From assembly GCF_022788695.1 (NCBI RefSeq), contig NZ_CP085154.1, forward strand, positions 2,356,001-2,420,000: 64,000 nt of DNA, written 5' to 3'. Source of the DNA: Pseudosulfitobacter sp. DSM 107133. GTDB lineage: Bacteria; Pseudomonadota; Alphaproteobacteria; Rhodobacterales; Rhodobacteraceae. The position numbers and the translations under genes were made by a program. The notes beneath the pieces are model-generated. The model saw only the letters and a list, made by a program, of their open reading frames with translations, had not been told where the DNA came from and made no database searches. Shown here piece after piece: positions 46,553 to 56,575 of this stretch; the stretch's first letter is position 1, and each line of letters begins with the position of its first letter.

Positions 46553-47848
46553 CTATTCCGCGGCAACGGCGCTGACGCGGCCCGTGCGCTTGTGTTTGAT
46601 ACGGTCCTCGATTTCATCGCGGAAGTTGCGGATCAGACCCTGGATCGGCCAGGCCGCCGCATCGCCAAGCGCACAGATGGTGTGGCCCTCGACCTGTTTG
46701 GTCACGTCCAGCAGCATGTCGATCTCTTCGACCTCGGCATCGCCTTTGACCAGACGGTCCATCACGCGCATCATCCAGCCGGTGCCTTCACGGCAGGGCG
46801 TGCACTGGCCGCAGCTTTCGTGTTTGTAGAACTTGGCCAGACGCCAGATCGCCTTGATGATGTCGGTGTCCTTGTCCATCACGATCACCGCCGCCGTGCC
46901 CAGACCCGACCGCTGCTCGCGCAGGTAATCGAAATCCATGATTGCCTCGCGCATATGCTCGCCGCGAATACAGGGCACGGACGAGCCGCCGGGGATCACA
47001 GCCTTGAGGTTGTCCCAGCCGCCGCGAATGCCGCCGCAATGCTTTTCGATCAGCTCTTCGAACGTGATCGACATCGCCTCTTCGACGACGCAGGGGTTGT
47101 TCACGTGACCGCTGATCGCAAACAGCTTGGTGCCCGCGTTGTTGGGGCGGCCAAAGGACGAGAACCAGTCCGGCCCGCGCCGCAGGATCGTCGGCACCAC
47201 GGCGATGGATTCCACGTTGTTCACCGTGGTCGGGCAACCGTACAGACCCGCACCCGCAGGGAACGGCGGCTTCATGCGCGGCATGCCCTTCTTGCCCTCA
47301 AGGCTTTCCAGCAGCGCGGTTTCCTCGCCGCAGATATAGGCGCCGGCACCGTGGGCCACATAAATGTCGAAATCCCAACCGGATTTCGCGGCGTTCTTGC
47401 CGACCAGACCCGCGTCATAGCATTCGTCAATCGCCGCCTGCAGGGCCTCACGCTCGCGGATGTATTCGCCGCGAATGTAGATGTAGCAGGCGTTGGCGTT
47501 CATCGCGAAGGACGCAATCAGACAGCCCTCGATCAGCGTGTGCGGATCGTGGCGCATGATTTCGCGGTCCTTGCAGGTGCCCGGTTCGGATTCGTCCGCG
47601 TTCACCACCAGATAGGCCGGGCGACCGTCGCTTTCCTTGGGCATGAACGACCATTTCAGACCGGTCGGGAAACCCGCACCGCCGCGCCCGCGCAGGCCGC
47701 TGTCTTTCATCTGGGAAATGATCCAGTCACGACCCTTCTTGATGATCGCGCCCGTACCATCCCAATGGCCACGCGCCTGCGCGCCTTTCAGCGTGCGGTC
47801 ATGCATACCGTAGAGGTTGGTAAAAATCCGGTCCTTGTCCTGCAACAT
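46553..47848 (-). CDS. nuoF: NADH-quinone oxidoreductase subunit F
   Basis: 431 residues. NADH and FMN site [17 protein letters not shown], the [13 protein letters not shown] loop, [16 protein letters not shown], and the 4Fe-4S (N3) motif [12 protein letters not shown] plus a later [12 protein letters not shown] cysteine. This is the entry point of electrons from NADH. Confidence 0.97.
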   Translation of the reverse strand: MLQDKDRIFTNLYGMHDRTLKGAQARGHWDGTGAIIKKGRDWIISQMKDSGLRGRGGAGFPTGLKWSFMPKESDGRPAYLVVNADESEPGTCKDREIMRHDPHTLIEGCLIASFAMNANACYIYIRGEYIREREALQAAIDECYDAGLVGKNAAKSGWDFDIYVAHGAGAYICGEETALLESLEGKKGMPRMKPPFPAGAGLYGCPTTVNNVESIAVVPTILRRGPDWFSSFGRPNNAGTKLFAISGHVNNPCVVEEAMSITFEELIEKHCGGIRGGWDNLKAVIPGGSSVPCIRGEHMREAIMDFDYLREQRSGLGTAAVIVMDKDTDIIKAIWRLAKFYKHESCGQCTPCREGTGWMMRVMDRLVKGDAEVEEIDMLLDVTKQVEGHTICALGDAAAWPIQGLIRNFRDEIEDRIKHKRTGRVSAVAAE

Positions 47849-47854
47849 GTCCGT

Positions 47855-48076
47855 TCAGCCTTTGTCTTTCTGGCGCGCGCGCCAGATGTTGAAACCCATC
47901 CACAACGCCCAGCCGAAACCGGCCAGCGCTGCAAGGTCAAAAAGAGCCTGCGTCCGGCTTGTCCAGCCGAGATAGCCCCCTGCGATTGTCGTGCCAAGCC
48001 AGAACAGCGCCACGCCGACAATCCACAGCGCCAGACGCTGCCCTGTCTTGTTTGTGCTATCCTGACCCTGCATCAA
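47855..48076 (-). CDS. DUF5337 family small membrane protein
   Basis: 73 residues, two membrane helices (ALWIVGVALFWLGTTIAGGYLGW and ALFDLAALAGFGWALWMGFNIW) with a polar head and a basic end. Matches my recollection of DUF5337, found next to nuoF in Rhodobacterales. 6 bases before nuoF. Role unknown. Confidence 0.75.
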   Translation of the reverse strand: MMQGQDSTNKTGQRLALWIVGVALFWLGTTIAGGYLGWTSRTQALFDLAALAGFGWALWMGFNIWRARQKDKG

Positions 48077-48088
48077 ATCTGTCGGCGT

Positions 48089-48904
48089 TTAGTAAACGCC
48101 GCCTTTCTTGACCTTATTCGAAAACTCTGTGCTGCCACCCTTGGCCAGCACCTTGGCCTGTTTGACCCATTCATCACGGCTGACCCGACCTTTGAACCCC
48201 ACAAGGTTCTGGTCGGCCCATTCGACTTCTTTCTTGCGCCATCCGGCCACCTGCGAAAAGTGGTAGATGCCCATCTCGTTCAGCAAGGCTTCCAGCTTGG
48301 GGCCGACACCTTTGATCTGCTTCAGATCGTCCGCCCCTCCGGCGCGCGGGGCGTCCAGCATCTCGGGCTTGCCATCGGCAGCAACGGGTGCGCGCGCTGT
48401 GGTGGTGCCTGCATCCTTGTTGGCAGCGTTTTTCTTGGCCGGTGCTTTTGACGCGACGGGTTTGGGCGCAGCGTCCTCGGCGGGCTTTTCGTATTTCCAG
48501 CTGCCCTTGCGCGCGGCCAGTTCTTCCTGACCGGCCAGACGGGCGCTGGGTTTGACCAACACCCTGGCTTCGGGGGCTGCGGCAGCGGCAGATACCGCCT
48601 GTTCTGCTGTTGGCGCTGCGGCCACGGGAGCCTTTTCAGCCGCGGGGGCTGCGTCGGTTGCCGGCGCTGGCTTGGGGGCCGGTTGCGTCGTCGTGCCAGA
48701 CGCTTCAGCGTCCACAGAGCCACATTGCACGGACTTCAGAAGAAAACCACCGACCGCGAACACCACAATCCCGGCCAGAATCGAGCCCCAAAAGCCCCAT
48801 CCGGCAAAGGCGAGCAGCAGTATGGCCAAAACCACCCCCGCTATCGCCGCCAGCATCCAGCACTTTCGTGCGCAATGCTGCATCGTGTTGTCGTCGTTCA
48901 TCAT
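48089..48904 (-). CDS. Membrane-anchored protein with C-terminal helix-hairpin-helix (H3TH, COG3743-like) domain
   Basis: 271 residues. Two N-terminal membrane helices (about 16-57), a long Ala/Pro/Lys linker, then an ~80-residue domain (191-271) with [29 protein letters not shown], the helix-hairpin-helix core, followed by [24 protein letters not shown]. The same domain is fused to NuoE upstream, with about 60% identity by eye. The HhH suggests nucleic-acid binding in origin, but the domain may serve protein contacts in this operon. Confidence 0.82.
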   Translation of the reverse strand: MMNDDNTMQHCARKCWMLAAIAGVVLAILLLAFAGWGFWGSILAGIVVFAVGGFLLKSVQCGSVDAEASGTTTQPAPKPAPATDAAPAAEKAPVAAAPTAEQAVSAAAAAPEARVLVKPSARLAGQEELAARKGSWKYEKPAEDAAPKPVASKAPAKKNAANKDAGTTTARAPVAADGKPEMLDAPRAGGADDLKQIKGVGPKLEALLNEMGIYHFSQVAGWRKKEVEWADQNLVGFKGRVSRDEWVKQAKVLAKGGSTEFSNKVKKGGVY

Positions 48905-48926
48905 GGTCCCTCTCCTGAAATCCTAT

Positions 48927-50090
48927 TTATTCGTTATAGATACCGTCCTTCTTCGCACGGGTGGAAAATTCGGTCTCTTCACCAGCGGCGAGTTTGACAG
49001 CCTGTTCAACCCAGCTGTCACGGCTGACGCGCCCCTTGAAACCCACAAGGTTCTCGTCGGCCCATGCCACTTCGGCATCACCCCATTTGGCGATCTGGTC
49101 GAAATGGTAAATGCCGATGTCGTTCAGCAAACCTTCCAGCTTGGGACCGACACCTTTGATCAGCTTCAGATCATCAGCCCCCGCCTTGCGCGGCGCTTTC
49201 ATGGTGCGGGGCTTTTTGCCCGCATCCGCCTGTGGCGCGGTCTCGCTGCGCTTGGGCTTGGCTTTGGACTGCGTTTCCGAGGCAGGCGCTTTTGCAACTT
49301 TGGCCTTGGTTTCGGCCACTGGCGCCGACGGCGCGGTGCGCGCTTCGGGTTTCGCAGGCGGTTTCGACGCGGCATTGGCCGCCTTGCCCTGCCAGGGTGC
49401 GGTCAACGGTACTTCGGTGCCGTCAATACGCTTGATGGTGTCACCGATATCTGTCGCCAACTGGGCGCTGGCGTTGTATTGTGTCTTGCCGCTGTCGTAT
49501 TCGGTCAGCGAGGTCAGACCGCTCAGCGGTTCCGACGCATAGCGCCCGTTTTGCGGACCGGGCACGGGCACGCGGCCTGCGGCCATCTCGTCGATGATCT
49601 CGGCCATGCGGTCGGTTGTCAGATCCTCGTAATAATCCTTGCCGATCTGGGCCATGGGCGCATTGGCGCAGGACCCGAGGCATTCGACCTCTTCCCACGA
49701 AAACTTGCCGTCCGCCGACAACTCATGCGGTTTCGCCGCGATCTTGGACTTGCAGACTGCCATCAGGTCCTCGGCCCCGCAGATCATGCAGGAGGTGGTG
49801 CCGCAAACCTGAATATGTGCCACAGAACCAACCGGTTGCAGCTGGAACATAAAGTAGAACGACGCCACTTCGAGACCGCGAATATAGGCCATGCCCAGCA
49901 TCGACGACACATGTTCAATCGCAGGGCGGGTCAACCAGCCTTCCTGCTCTTGTGCGCGCCAGAGCAGCGGGATGATGGCGCTGGCCTGACGGCCCTCGGG
50001 GTATTTGGTAATCTGCGCTTCGGCCCAGGCCTGGTTGGCGGGGGTAAAGGCAAAGCTTTCGGGTTGGTCAGGGTGCAAGCGGCGGAGCAT
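48927..50090 (-). CDS. nuoE: NADH-quinone oxidoreductase subunit E fused to an H3TH domain
   Basis: 387 residues against ~160-230 for standard NuoE. Residues 1-175 are a thioredoxin-like 2Fe-2S (N1a) subunit with Cys 96, 101, 137, 141 ([20 protein letters not shown]). A Pro/Ala/Lys linker (about 235-305) follows. Residues 306-387 are the [25 protein letters not shown] domain, shared with the next gene. Start ATG 50090 before [12 protein letters not shown]; the longer frame reads through a repeat. It follows nuoD by 82 bases. Confidence 0.95.
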   Translation of the reverse strand: MLRRLHPDQPESFAFTPANQAWAEAQITKYPEGRQASAIIPLLWRAQEQEGWLTRPAIEHVSSMLGMAYIRGLEVASFYFMFQLQPVGSVAHIQVCGTTSCMICGAEDLMAVCKSKIAAKPHELSADGKFSWEEVECLGSCANAPMAQIGKDYYEDLTTDRMAEIIDEMAAGRVPVPGPQNGRYASEPLSGLTSLTEYDSGKTQYNASAQLATDIGDTIKRIDGTEVPLTAPWQGKAANAASKPPAKPEARTAPSAPVAETKAKVAKAPASETQSKAKPKRSETAPQADAGKKPRTMKAPRKAGADDLKLIKGVGPKLEGLLNDIGIYHFDQIAKWGDAEVAWADENLVGFKGRVSRDSWVEQAVKLAAGEETEFSTRAKKDGIYNE

Positions 50091-50118
50091 CAGTTCGACT
50101 TTCGGTTCGCGTGGCCAA

Positions 50119-50160
50119 GGCAGGAGCCTCCGGCGGGAGTTTTCTGGGCAAGATGAAGCG
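50119..50160 (-). repeat. TTCATCTTGCC-type repeat between nuoD and nuoE
   Basis: Minus strand: CGCTTCATCTTGCCCAGAAA, ACTCCCGCCGGAGGCTCCTG, CC. Same leader as 4709 and 22478 and the same end as 34771. It lies within the nuo operon in the direction of transcription, so it cannot be a full terminator. Confidence 0.65.
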
Positions 50161-50172
50161 CGAGGGAAACCA

Positions 50173-51390
50173 TCACCGGTCGATCTCTCCGAACACCACA
50201 TCCATGGTGCCGATGATCGCGGCGACGTCGGCCAGTTGGTGACCACGGCTCATGTGGTCCATCGCCTGCAAGTGCAGGAACCCCGGCGCGCGGATCTTGG
50301 CGCGGTAGGGTTTGTTGCTGCCATCGGCCACAAGATAGACGCCGAATTCACCCTTGGGGGCTTCGACAGCGCAGTAAACTTCGCCCGCAGGAACGTGGAA
50401 CCCTTCGGTGTACAGCTTGAAGTGATGGATCAGGCTTTCCATCGAGGTTTTCATATCCGTCCGGCTGGGCGGGGTGATCTTGCCACGGGCCAGAATGTCG
50501 CCTGTGGCTTCGCGCAATTTGCCGATGGCCTGTTTGATGATGCTGACCGACTGGCGCATTTCTTCCATGCGCACAAGATAGCGGTCATAGCAGTCGCCGT
50601 TCTTGCCCACAGGAATCTGGAAATCGAACTCGTCATAGCATTCATAGGGCTGTGACCGGCGCAAATCCCATGCCAGACCGGACCCGCGCACCATCACACC
50701 GGAAAAGCCGTATTCCAGAATGTCCTCTTCGGTCACCACGCCAATGTCGGCGTTGCGCTGTTTGAAGATGCGGTTTTCGGTCAGCAGCCCGTCGATGTCG
50801 GCCAGAACGGCGGGGAATTCATGCGCCCACTGCTCGATATCGTCCAGCAGCGCATCGGGCAGATCCTGATGCACACCGCCGGGACGGAAATAGGCCGCGT
50901 GCAGACGCGCGCCACAGGCCCGCTCGTAGAAAATCATCAGCTTTTCGCGCTCTTCAAAGCCCCACAGCGGCGGCGTCAGCGCGCCGACGTCCATGGCCTG
51001 CGTGGTCACGTTCAGCAGGTGGTTCAGCACGCGCCCGATCTCGGAATAGAGCACACGGATCAGCGACGCGCGGCGCGGCACCTCGACGCCGGTCAGCTTT
51101 TCGATGGCCAGACACCAGGCGTGTTCCTGGTTCATCGGCGCCACATAATCCAGCCGGTCGAAATAGGGCAGGTTTTGCAGGTACGTCCGGCTTTCCATCA
51201 GCTTTTCGGTGCCACGGTGCAGCAGGCCGATGTGCGGATCGCAGCGTTCGACAATCTCGCCGTCCAGCTCCAGCACCAGCCGCAACACGCCGTGCGCCGC
51301 CGGGTGCTGAGGCCCGAAGTTGATGTTGAAGTTGCGGATTTTCTGCTCGCCCGTCAGGGCGTCTTCGAAACCTTTGGAGCCGTCCATCAT
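50173..51390 (-). CDS. nuoD: NADH-quinone oxidoreductase subunit D
   Basis: 405 residues from ATG 51390 with a GGAGAGAGCG ribosome site (a second ATG adjoins). [25 protein letters not shown] holds the conserved His of the quinone site. [43 protein letters not shown] and DVVFGEIDR at the C-terminus identify the 49-kDa-type subunit related to hydrogenase large chains. Confidence 0.97.
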   Translation of the reverse strand: MMDGSKGFEDALTGEQKIRNFNINFGPQHPAAHGVLRLVLELDGEIVERCDPHIGLLHRGTEKLMESRTYLQNLPYFDRLDYVAPMNQEHAWCLAIEKLTGVEVPRRASLIRVLYSEIGRVLNHLLNVTTQAMDVGALTPPLWGFEEREKLMIFYERACGARLHAAYFRPGGVHQDLPDALLDDIEQWAHEFPAVLADIDGLLTENRIFKQRNADIGVVTEEDILEYGFSGVMVRGSGLAWDLRRSQPYECYDEFDFQIPVGKNGDCYDRYLVRMEEMRQSVSIIKQAIGKLREATGDILARGKITPPSRTDMKTSMESLIHHFKLYTEGFHVPAGEVYCAVEAPKGEFGVYLVADGSNKPYRAKIRAPGFLHLQAMDHMSRGHQLADVAAIIGTMDVVFGEIDR

Positions 51391-51484
51391 CCCGCTCTCT
51401 CCTGCATGTGTTCGTGCCACCGCAGCGGCAGCGCGCCCTTGGCGGGCACGACAAAGTCATAGTCTAATTGCAAATTCGCGCCCA

Positions 51485-51658
51485 TCAGCGTTTTTCCAGA
51501 TCTTGCAGCCGCAGTCCGATCCACCACAGCAACGCGATGGTGCCAAACGGAACAACACATGCCGCAGCCCAGTATTTGTTGATCCCGAAGAACGGCAGCA
51601 GTTTCAGCATCGGAATGGCTGTCAGCGCCGACAGGATGAGCCACCAGACGCCGCCCAT
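51485..51658 (-). CDS. 57-residue membrane protein between nuoC and nuoD
   Basis: ATG 51658 overlaps the nuoC TGA by one base (TGATG) and the frame ends with TGA at 51487-51485. The protein starts [20 protein letters not shown] and has a second helix VVPFGTIALLWWIGLRL, then QDLEKR. Two helices with aromatic-rich borders make it a credible membrane protein. It is co-translated with complex I; many annotations would miss it for its size. No known family recognised. Confidence 0.78.
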   Translation of the reverse strand: MGGVWWLILSALTAIPMLKLLPFFGINKYWAAACVVPFGTIALLWWIGLRLQDLEKR

Positions 51659-52275
51659 CACTTGGCATCCTTGCCGTCTGCGGCCTTGTCATCCCCCGGC
51701 AGGATGTATTCCGCACCCTCCCACGGGGACATGAAATCGAACTGGCGGTATTCCTGCACCAGGCTGACGGGTTCGTAGACCACGCGCTTTTGCGCCTCGT
51801 CATAGCGGACCTCGGTATAGCCGGTGGTCGGGAAATCCTTGCGCAGCGGATAGCCGCGGAAACCGTAATCGGTCAGGATACGGCGCAGGTCGGGGTGGCC
51901 CGAGAACAGAATGCCGAACATGTCGAAAATCTCGCGCTCGAACCAGTTGGCCGAGGGGTGCACGTCAACGATCGACGGCACCATCGCGTCCTCGCGCACC
52001 GAAACGCGCAGGCGGATGCGGTGGTTCTGGTACATGCTGAGGAAGTGATAGACCACGTCAAACCGCTTGGCACGGCCTGTGTAGTCAACCGCCGTGATGT
52101 CGACCAGCGACGAGAACCGGCAGGTTGCATCGGTTTTCAGAAACTCGACCAGCCCCACGATGTTGTTAGGTGTGACGTCGACGTTCAGCTCGCCGTGGCT
52201 GATGTCCCATGCCAGAACGCAGCCCGGCCGCTTGGCCTCGATGTAGGTTCCCAGTTCTTTCAGTGCATCGCTCAT
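51658..52275 (-). CDS. nuoC: NADH-quinone oxidoreductase subunit C
   Basis: 205 residues, separate from NuoD as in other alphaproteobacteria. [59 protein letters not shown] is the 30-kDa subunit signature. Part of the hydrophilic arm. The 86-base gap to nuoB has only a GCCCGCC-GT-GGCGGGT hairpin. Confidence 0.97.
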   Translation of the reverse strand: MSDALKELGTYIEAKRPGCVLAWDISHGELNVDVTPNNIVGLVEFLKTDATCRFSSLVDITAVDYTGRAKRFDVVYHFLSMYQNHRIRLRVSVREDAMVPSIVDVHPSANWFEREIFDMFGILFSGHPDLRRILTDYGFRGYPLRKDFPTTGYTEVRYDEAQKRVVYEPVSLVQEYRQFDFMSPWEGAEYILPGDDKAADGKDAK

Positions 52276-52361
52276 CGGTTATCCTTACCCGAAGTCTGTC
52301 TGTGTGGTGCGGTCTGTCCCGCCCCTGCCCGCCGTGGCGGGTGAATATCGCAGCGTCCGCC

Positions 52362-53012
<651 letters not shown>

Positions 53013-53098
53013 TCACAGGGAAAACGTGGTCAAGTTGCTCTGATGGCTGGAAAACGCCCCGGAAAGCGGCGCCCGACCTGCCCGCCCCCTGAAATGAC

Positions 53099-53127
53099 AA
53101 AAGCCGCCCCGTTGCAGGGCGGCTTTT
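53099..53127 (-). terminator. Intra-operon rho-independent terminator between nuoA and nuoB
   Basis: AAAAGCCGCCC (53099-53109) pairs fully with GGGCGGCTTTT (53117-53127) around a 7-base loop; T-runs occur on both strands. It lies 23 bases past the nuoA stop in the direction of nuo transcription and would reduce expression of nuoB onward relative to nuoA. Confidence 0.88.
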
Positions 53128-53149
53128 CAAATCGGCGCTCATCAGTGGC

Positions 53150-53515
53150 TTACTGCCACTCAAGCGCGCCTTTTTTCCATTCATAGGCAAAGCCTGCGGT
53201 CAGAACGCCCAGAAACACCATCATCGACCAGAAACCTGCCATGCTGATGTCTTTGAACGCAACGGCCCATGGAAACAGGAAAGCGATTTCCAGATCGAAG
53301 ATGATGAACAGGATCGACACAAGGTAGAACCGCACATCGAATTTCATCCGCGCATCGTCGAATGCATTGAACCCGCATTCATAGGCGCTGACCTTTTCGG
53401 GGTCGGGGCGGCGCACGGCGATGACCAAAGCGGCGAGGATCAGAATCAGGCCCAGTGCAATGGCAACGGCCAGAAACACCAGAATGGGAAGGTATTCGCG
53501 CAGCATCTCGTCCAC
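53150..53515 (-). CDS. nuoA: NADH-quinone oxidoreductase subunit A
   Basis: 121 residues, three membrane helices. The conserved loop [49 protein letters not shown] carries the ECG and the D/E residues at the quinone site. First gene of the operon; a TTGACC-17-TAAACC promoter can be read upstream. Confidence 0.97.
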   Translation of the reverse strand: MDEMLREYLPILVFLAVAIALGLILILAALVIAVRRPDPEKVSAYECGFNAFDDARMKFDVRFYLVSILFIIFDLEIAFLFPWAVAFKDISMAGFWSMMVFLGVLTAGFAYEWKKGALEWQ

Positions 53516-53573
53516 GTTTGGTTCCTTTGCTTTGCCAGCGCACAGGATCGCGCGGCCCTAAAAGACTGCCGCA

Positions 53574-53602
53574 GGTTTACGCGCGCGCGCGGATGAGGTC
53601 AA
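53574..53602 (-). promoter_or_regulatory. Possible nuoA promoter
   Basis: Minus strand TTGACC (53602-53597), 17-base GC-rich spacer with a run of alternating CG, then TAAACC (53579-53574), about 58 bases before nuoA. The -10 is weak, so this is tentative. The rest of 53516-53725 shows no gene. Confidence 0.35.
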
Positions 53603-53725
53603 CCGAGGCGCGCAAGGGTTTCGACATTGATGCGCGGGGCACCACAGCCCGTGGGCGACGCTTGCTCTTCGCACGCCCTGCCCCGGTCCGCCCTCGGTCT
53701 GGCCCCGGCCGGCAGTCATGATTTT

Positions 53726-54097
53726 TCAGGTTTTTTCAAAGTCGGGCGCGCGCTGTGCTGTGGGGTCCGCTGGCGGCCGCGCTGCATCAGGTGCGCCCTC
53801 AGCGCCCTTTGCGCTGCCCGTGTCCTCTGCGGCCTCGGTTTCCGGCACAGTTTCCGCCTCTAGCTGCACCTGGCCGCCAAAGCCATTCCAGCCATTGGGA
53901 TCGAACTCATCAAGATCAAAACTCTCCTCATGATCCGGTATTCCCGTGACATGGGTCGTTCCTGTCTCCTCGTCATAGGCCAACCCATACGTCATTTTGC
54001 CTTCTGAATTGTAACGCCTGTATTCGTGAACCACCGCATATACAAAGGCCACCACGAATGGCAGCAGGATAAGAATTGCGATCAGTCGGGGTTCCAT
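53726..54097 (-). CDS. Membrane-anchored acidic protein, unknown
   Basis: 123 residues from ATG 54097 (AGGAGACC ribosome site). One N-terminal membrane helix (LIAILILLPFVVAFVYAVV), then YNSEGKMTYGLAYDEETGTTHVTGIPDHEESFDLDEFDPNGWNGFGG and an acidic Ala/Glu/Pro tail. No family recognised. It is upstream of nuoA on the same strand with a 210-base gap. Confidence 0.72.
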   Translation of the reverse strand: MEPRLIAILILLPFVVAFVYAVVHEYRRYNSEGKMTYGLAYDEETGTTHVTGIPDHEESFDLDEFDPNGWNGFGGQVQLEAETVPETEAAEDTGSAKGAEGAPDAARPPADPTAQRAPDFEKT

Positions 54098-54413
54098 CCA
54101 GGTCTCCTGTACGGTGAAAATCATATCCGGGACTTGCGCGACCCGCAGGACGGCAGCCTGCCGGATATGCGTTTGTGCATCTGTTCTGACCATGCGGCAG
54201 CGGTGAAAACGACGCTTTTACGACGCCCGAACGACACATGGGGTGGTAAAGTTGACCTAAGGGCACGCGGCGCATCTGGTGCCCGTGCTGCACGCAGATC
54301 ACAGGGCACAGGCTGATGGCCAGCTCTTTTTCGACTCCGCAGGACACATGGTCGTGACCTTGGGGGCCTGACCCGGGAAAAACGGCTTGTGCAGGCTGCG
54401 CGTCTTTTGTATT

Positions 54414-54428
54414 TGTTATGATATAACA
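54414..54428. promoter_or_regulatory. Zur-like box before the COG0523 GTPase
   Basis: TGTTAT-GAT-ATAACA is a symmetric A/T-rich site 20 bases before the ATG at 54448. It fits the pattern of alphaproteobacterial Zur operators (TGTTATAATATAACA-like). With the downstream zinc-chaperone-type GTPase it implies induction in zinc shortage. The 350-base gap 54098-54447 has no gene that I can support. Confidence 0.65.
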
Positions 54429-54447
54429 TATTATACAGGACTCATCC

Positions 54448-55659
54448 ATGACCGACAACCGCCTTCCCGTCACTGTTCTGTCCGGTTTTCTTGGTGCCGG
54501 CAAAACCACGCTGTTGAACGATGTTCTGAACAACCGCGACGGGCGGCGCGTGGCCGTGATCGTCAACGACATGTCCGAAGTGAACATCGACGCCGATCTG
54601 GTGCGTGATGGCGGCGGCGACCTCAGCCAGACCGACGAGAAACTGGTCGAGATGACCAACGGCTGCATCTGCTGCACCCTGCGTGACGATCTGCTGATCG
54701 AAGTGCGGCGTCTGGCGGCGGAAAACCGGTTCGACTACCTGCTGATCGAATCCACCGGCGTGTCCGAACCGCTGCCCGTCGCAGCGACATTTGAATTTCG
54801 CGATGCCGAAGGTCAAAGCCTGTCGGATGTGGCGCGGCTGGATACGATGGTCACCGTGGTCGATGCGGTCAACCTGCTGAAAGACTACGCCAGCCACGAT
54901 TTCCTGCGCGACCGCGGCGAAAGTCTGGGCGATGGCGACGACCGCACGCTGGTTGACCTGTTGGTTGACCAGATCGAATTTGCCGATGTTGTTGTGCTGA
55001 ACAAGGTGACCGACGCCGGAGCGGACCGCACCACCGCCGCGCGTCTGATCATCACCGCCCTCAACCCCGATGCAAAAATTGTCGAAACAGACTATGGGCA
55101 CGTTCCGCAACAACAGATCTTCGACACCGGGCTTTTTGATTTTGAAACCGCGCATGACCACCCTTTGTGGGCCAAGGAACTGTACGGCTTTACCGACCAC
55201 ATCCCCGAGACCGAAGAATACGGCGTTTCCTCTTTTGTCTATCGCGCACGGCGGCCGTTTCATCCGCAAAAGGTACACGATGCGCTGAATGGTCCCCTGC
55301 CCGGCGTGATCCGCGCCAAGGGACATTTCTGGATCGCCACCCGCCCCGACTGGCTGGCCGAATTCTCGCTTGCCGGCGCGCTGAGCAAAATCGCCCCCCT
55401 TGGAACATGGTGGGCCAGCGTACCGCCCGAACGGCGACCGGATCACCCGCAAATGCGCAGCTATCTTGCGAAAAACTGGCAAGACCCCTTCGGTGACCGG
55501 CGACAAGAGCTGGTGTTCATCGGGTCAGGCATGGACAGGGCCGCGATCACGGCCACGCTGGATGCTGCACTGGTGGATGAAACAGATATGCAACCCGCCC
55601 TGTGGGCCGGTCTTGCCGATCCTTTCCCGGGCTGGCGCAAAACAGGCGAAGCCGCGTGA
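54448..55659 (+). CDS. COG0523 GTPase, ZigA/YeiR-type zinc metallochaperone
   Basis: 403 residues, CobW/COG0523 family. Walker [11 protein letters not shown] at residues 10-19, [16 protein letters not shown], the metal-binding [12 protein letters not shown] (CxCC), a guanine motif VVLNKVTDA, and a C-terminal CobW_C domain (about 265-380). Members called ZigA deliver zinc to client proteins when zinc is scarce. A Zur-like box lies 20 bases upstream, supporting this branch. A small DUF6525 gene follows. Confidence 0.9.
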   Translation: MTDNRLPVTVLSGFLGAGKTTLLNDVLNNRDGRRVAVIVNDMSEVNIDADLVRDGGGDLSQTDEKLVEMTNGCICCTLRDDLLIEVRRLAAENRFDYLLIESTGVSEPLPVAATFEFRDAEGQSLSDVARLDTMVTVVDAVNLLKDYASHDFLRDRGESLGDGDDRTLVDLLVDQIEFADVVVLNKVTDAGADRTTAARLIITALNPDAKIVETDYGHVPQQQIFDTGLFDFETAHDHPLWAKELYGFTDHIPETEEYGVSSFVYRARRPFHPQKVHDALNGPLPGVIRAKGHFWIATRPDWLAEFSLAGALSKIAPLGTWWASVPPERRPDHPQMRSYLAKNWQDPFGDRRQELVFIGSGMDRAAITATLDAALVDETDMQPALWAGLADPFPGWRKTGEAA

Positions 55660-55670
55660 GGGCGCAGAGG

Positions 55671-55997
55671 ATGAAACCGGCCCGCGCCTCGAACACGCGG
55701 AGCACGTTGAAGCGCAAAGCCCGCAAGGGTTGCAAAATGGCCGCCTTCGACGGGCTGCCACCCCCCTTGCGCCACTGGGTTGCGCAAGAGGCCGTTTTGC
55801 CATGGTCGCCCCGATCCGTTCTGAGGGTCTGGCAAAGGGCCATGCAAGAGACAGGTGGCGACGACGCAAAGGCACGGGCAAAGCTGCGCGAGGTGGAACG
55901 CAGAACGCTGGCCGCAGACCTGCGCCGGACACCCCCTTTTTCCCGGCGACCTGACATTGCGGACATGAAGTCCGGGCGCAGTGAAGGTCCGGTTTGA
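55671..55997 (+). CDS. DUF6525 family protein
   Basis: 108 residues from ATG 55671 (GAGGG site 8 bases upstream); a GTG at 55656 overlapping the GTPase stop is possible. Arg-rich N-terminus NTRSTLKRKARKGCKMAAFDGLPPPLRHWVAQEAVLPWSPRSVLRVWQRAM matches the pattern I know as DUF6525 (basic stretch, FDxLP-x-x-LR-x-W, LPWS). Downstream of a zinc chaperone in several Rhodobacterales. Function unknown; perhaps nucleic-acid or ribosome bound, by charge. Confidence 0.72.
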   Translation: MKPARASNTRSTLKRKARKGCKMAAFDGLPPPLRHWVAQEAVLPWSPRSVLRVWQRAMQETGGDDAKARAKLREVERRTLAADLRRTPPFSRRPDIADMKSGRSEGPV

Positions 55998-56017
55998 GCC
56001 CTGATTGACCAATGCTG
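55996..56017 (+). repeat. Upstream flank repeat of small accessory gene (copy C)
   Basis: GAGCCC...ATTGACC...ATGCTG matches the minus strand at 17092-17071 with two differences. GGTTTGAGCCC overlapping its start (55991-56001) matches 8631-8641. It lies 57 bases before the gene at 56075, in the same orientation. Confidence 0.6.
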
Positions 56018-56074
56018 GATAAAACGTGAATGTCTGCTATTCGGACCGATGAAAAGTGTGATGAGGCGCAAACT

Positions 56075-56533
56075 ATGTCTGACAATTGGATTTTGATCGT
56101 TCCCAAACAACCGGAGCATATTCCTTCACAGGACGAAGCTAAGGCTGCACTCGAACTCTTGGAAAAATCGATGCCGGATGCCGAGGAATTCGAAATCGTT
56201 CAGAGCGAGCACATCCAATTCTTTGACTGCGGTGCGAATCTTGAAACGATCACATGCCCACGGTGCAGCGCCGATATCGACTTTGACTGGTGGGGCGAGG
56301 CAATGTCGTCAGACTTTGACGAAACGTCAGGTTGCCAGCTAAATGAATACCCAATGCCCTGCTGTTCTGCGTCAGCTTCGCTTGATGAGCTAAGCTATGA
56401 ATTCCATCAGGCCTTCGGTCGTTTTGCACTGAGTGCTATGAACCCGAACCTAGCGAAAATGCCGGATGAGACCGTAAGCGAAATCGAAGCCGCTTTGGGC
56501 TGTGGCGTGTCAGTCGTATATCAACACATTTGA
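56075..56533 (+). CDS. Zinc-ribbon-like protein, unknown
   Basis: 152 residues from ATG 56075. It opens SDNWILIVPKQPEHIPSQDEAKAALELLEKSMP. A CPRC in ETITCPRCSADIDFDWW and a CC in YPMPCCSAS could bind zinc. It ends in a helical region with ETVSEIEAALGCGVSVVYQHI. I recall similar orphan proteins in actinobacteria and proteobacteria without a function; an immunity-protein role is possible but unproved. Lower G+C than neighbours, and flanked by the dispersed motifs at 55996 and 56576. Confidence 0.7.
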   Translation: MSDNWILIVPKQPEHIPSQDEAKAALELLEKSMPDAEEFEIVQSEHIQFFDCGANLETITCPRCSADIDFDWWGEAMSSDFDETSGCQLNEYPMPCCSASASLDELSYEFHQAFGRFALSAMNPNLAKMPDETVSEIEAALGCGVSVVYQHI

Positions 56534-56575
56534 ACGCTGTACACTTTAGCCGACATTGGCGGATCAAAGGTCAAA

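Noticed and set aside
52276..52361. A possible small gene in the nuoC-nuoB gap
   Set aside because: No start codon with a credible ribosome site; only a short GC hairpin.
54026..54429. Frames of about 100 codons on both strands upstream of the COG0523 GTPase
   Set aside because: Composition is not protein-like and neither has a ribosome site; the region reads as promoter and spacer.
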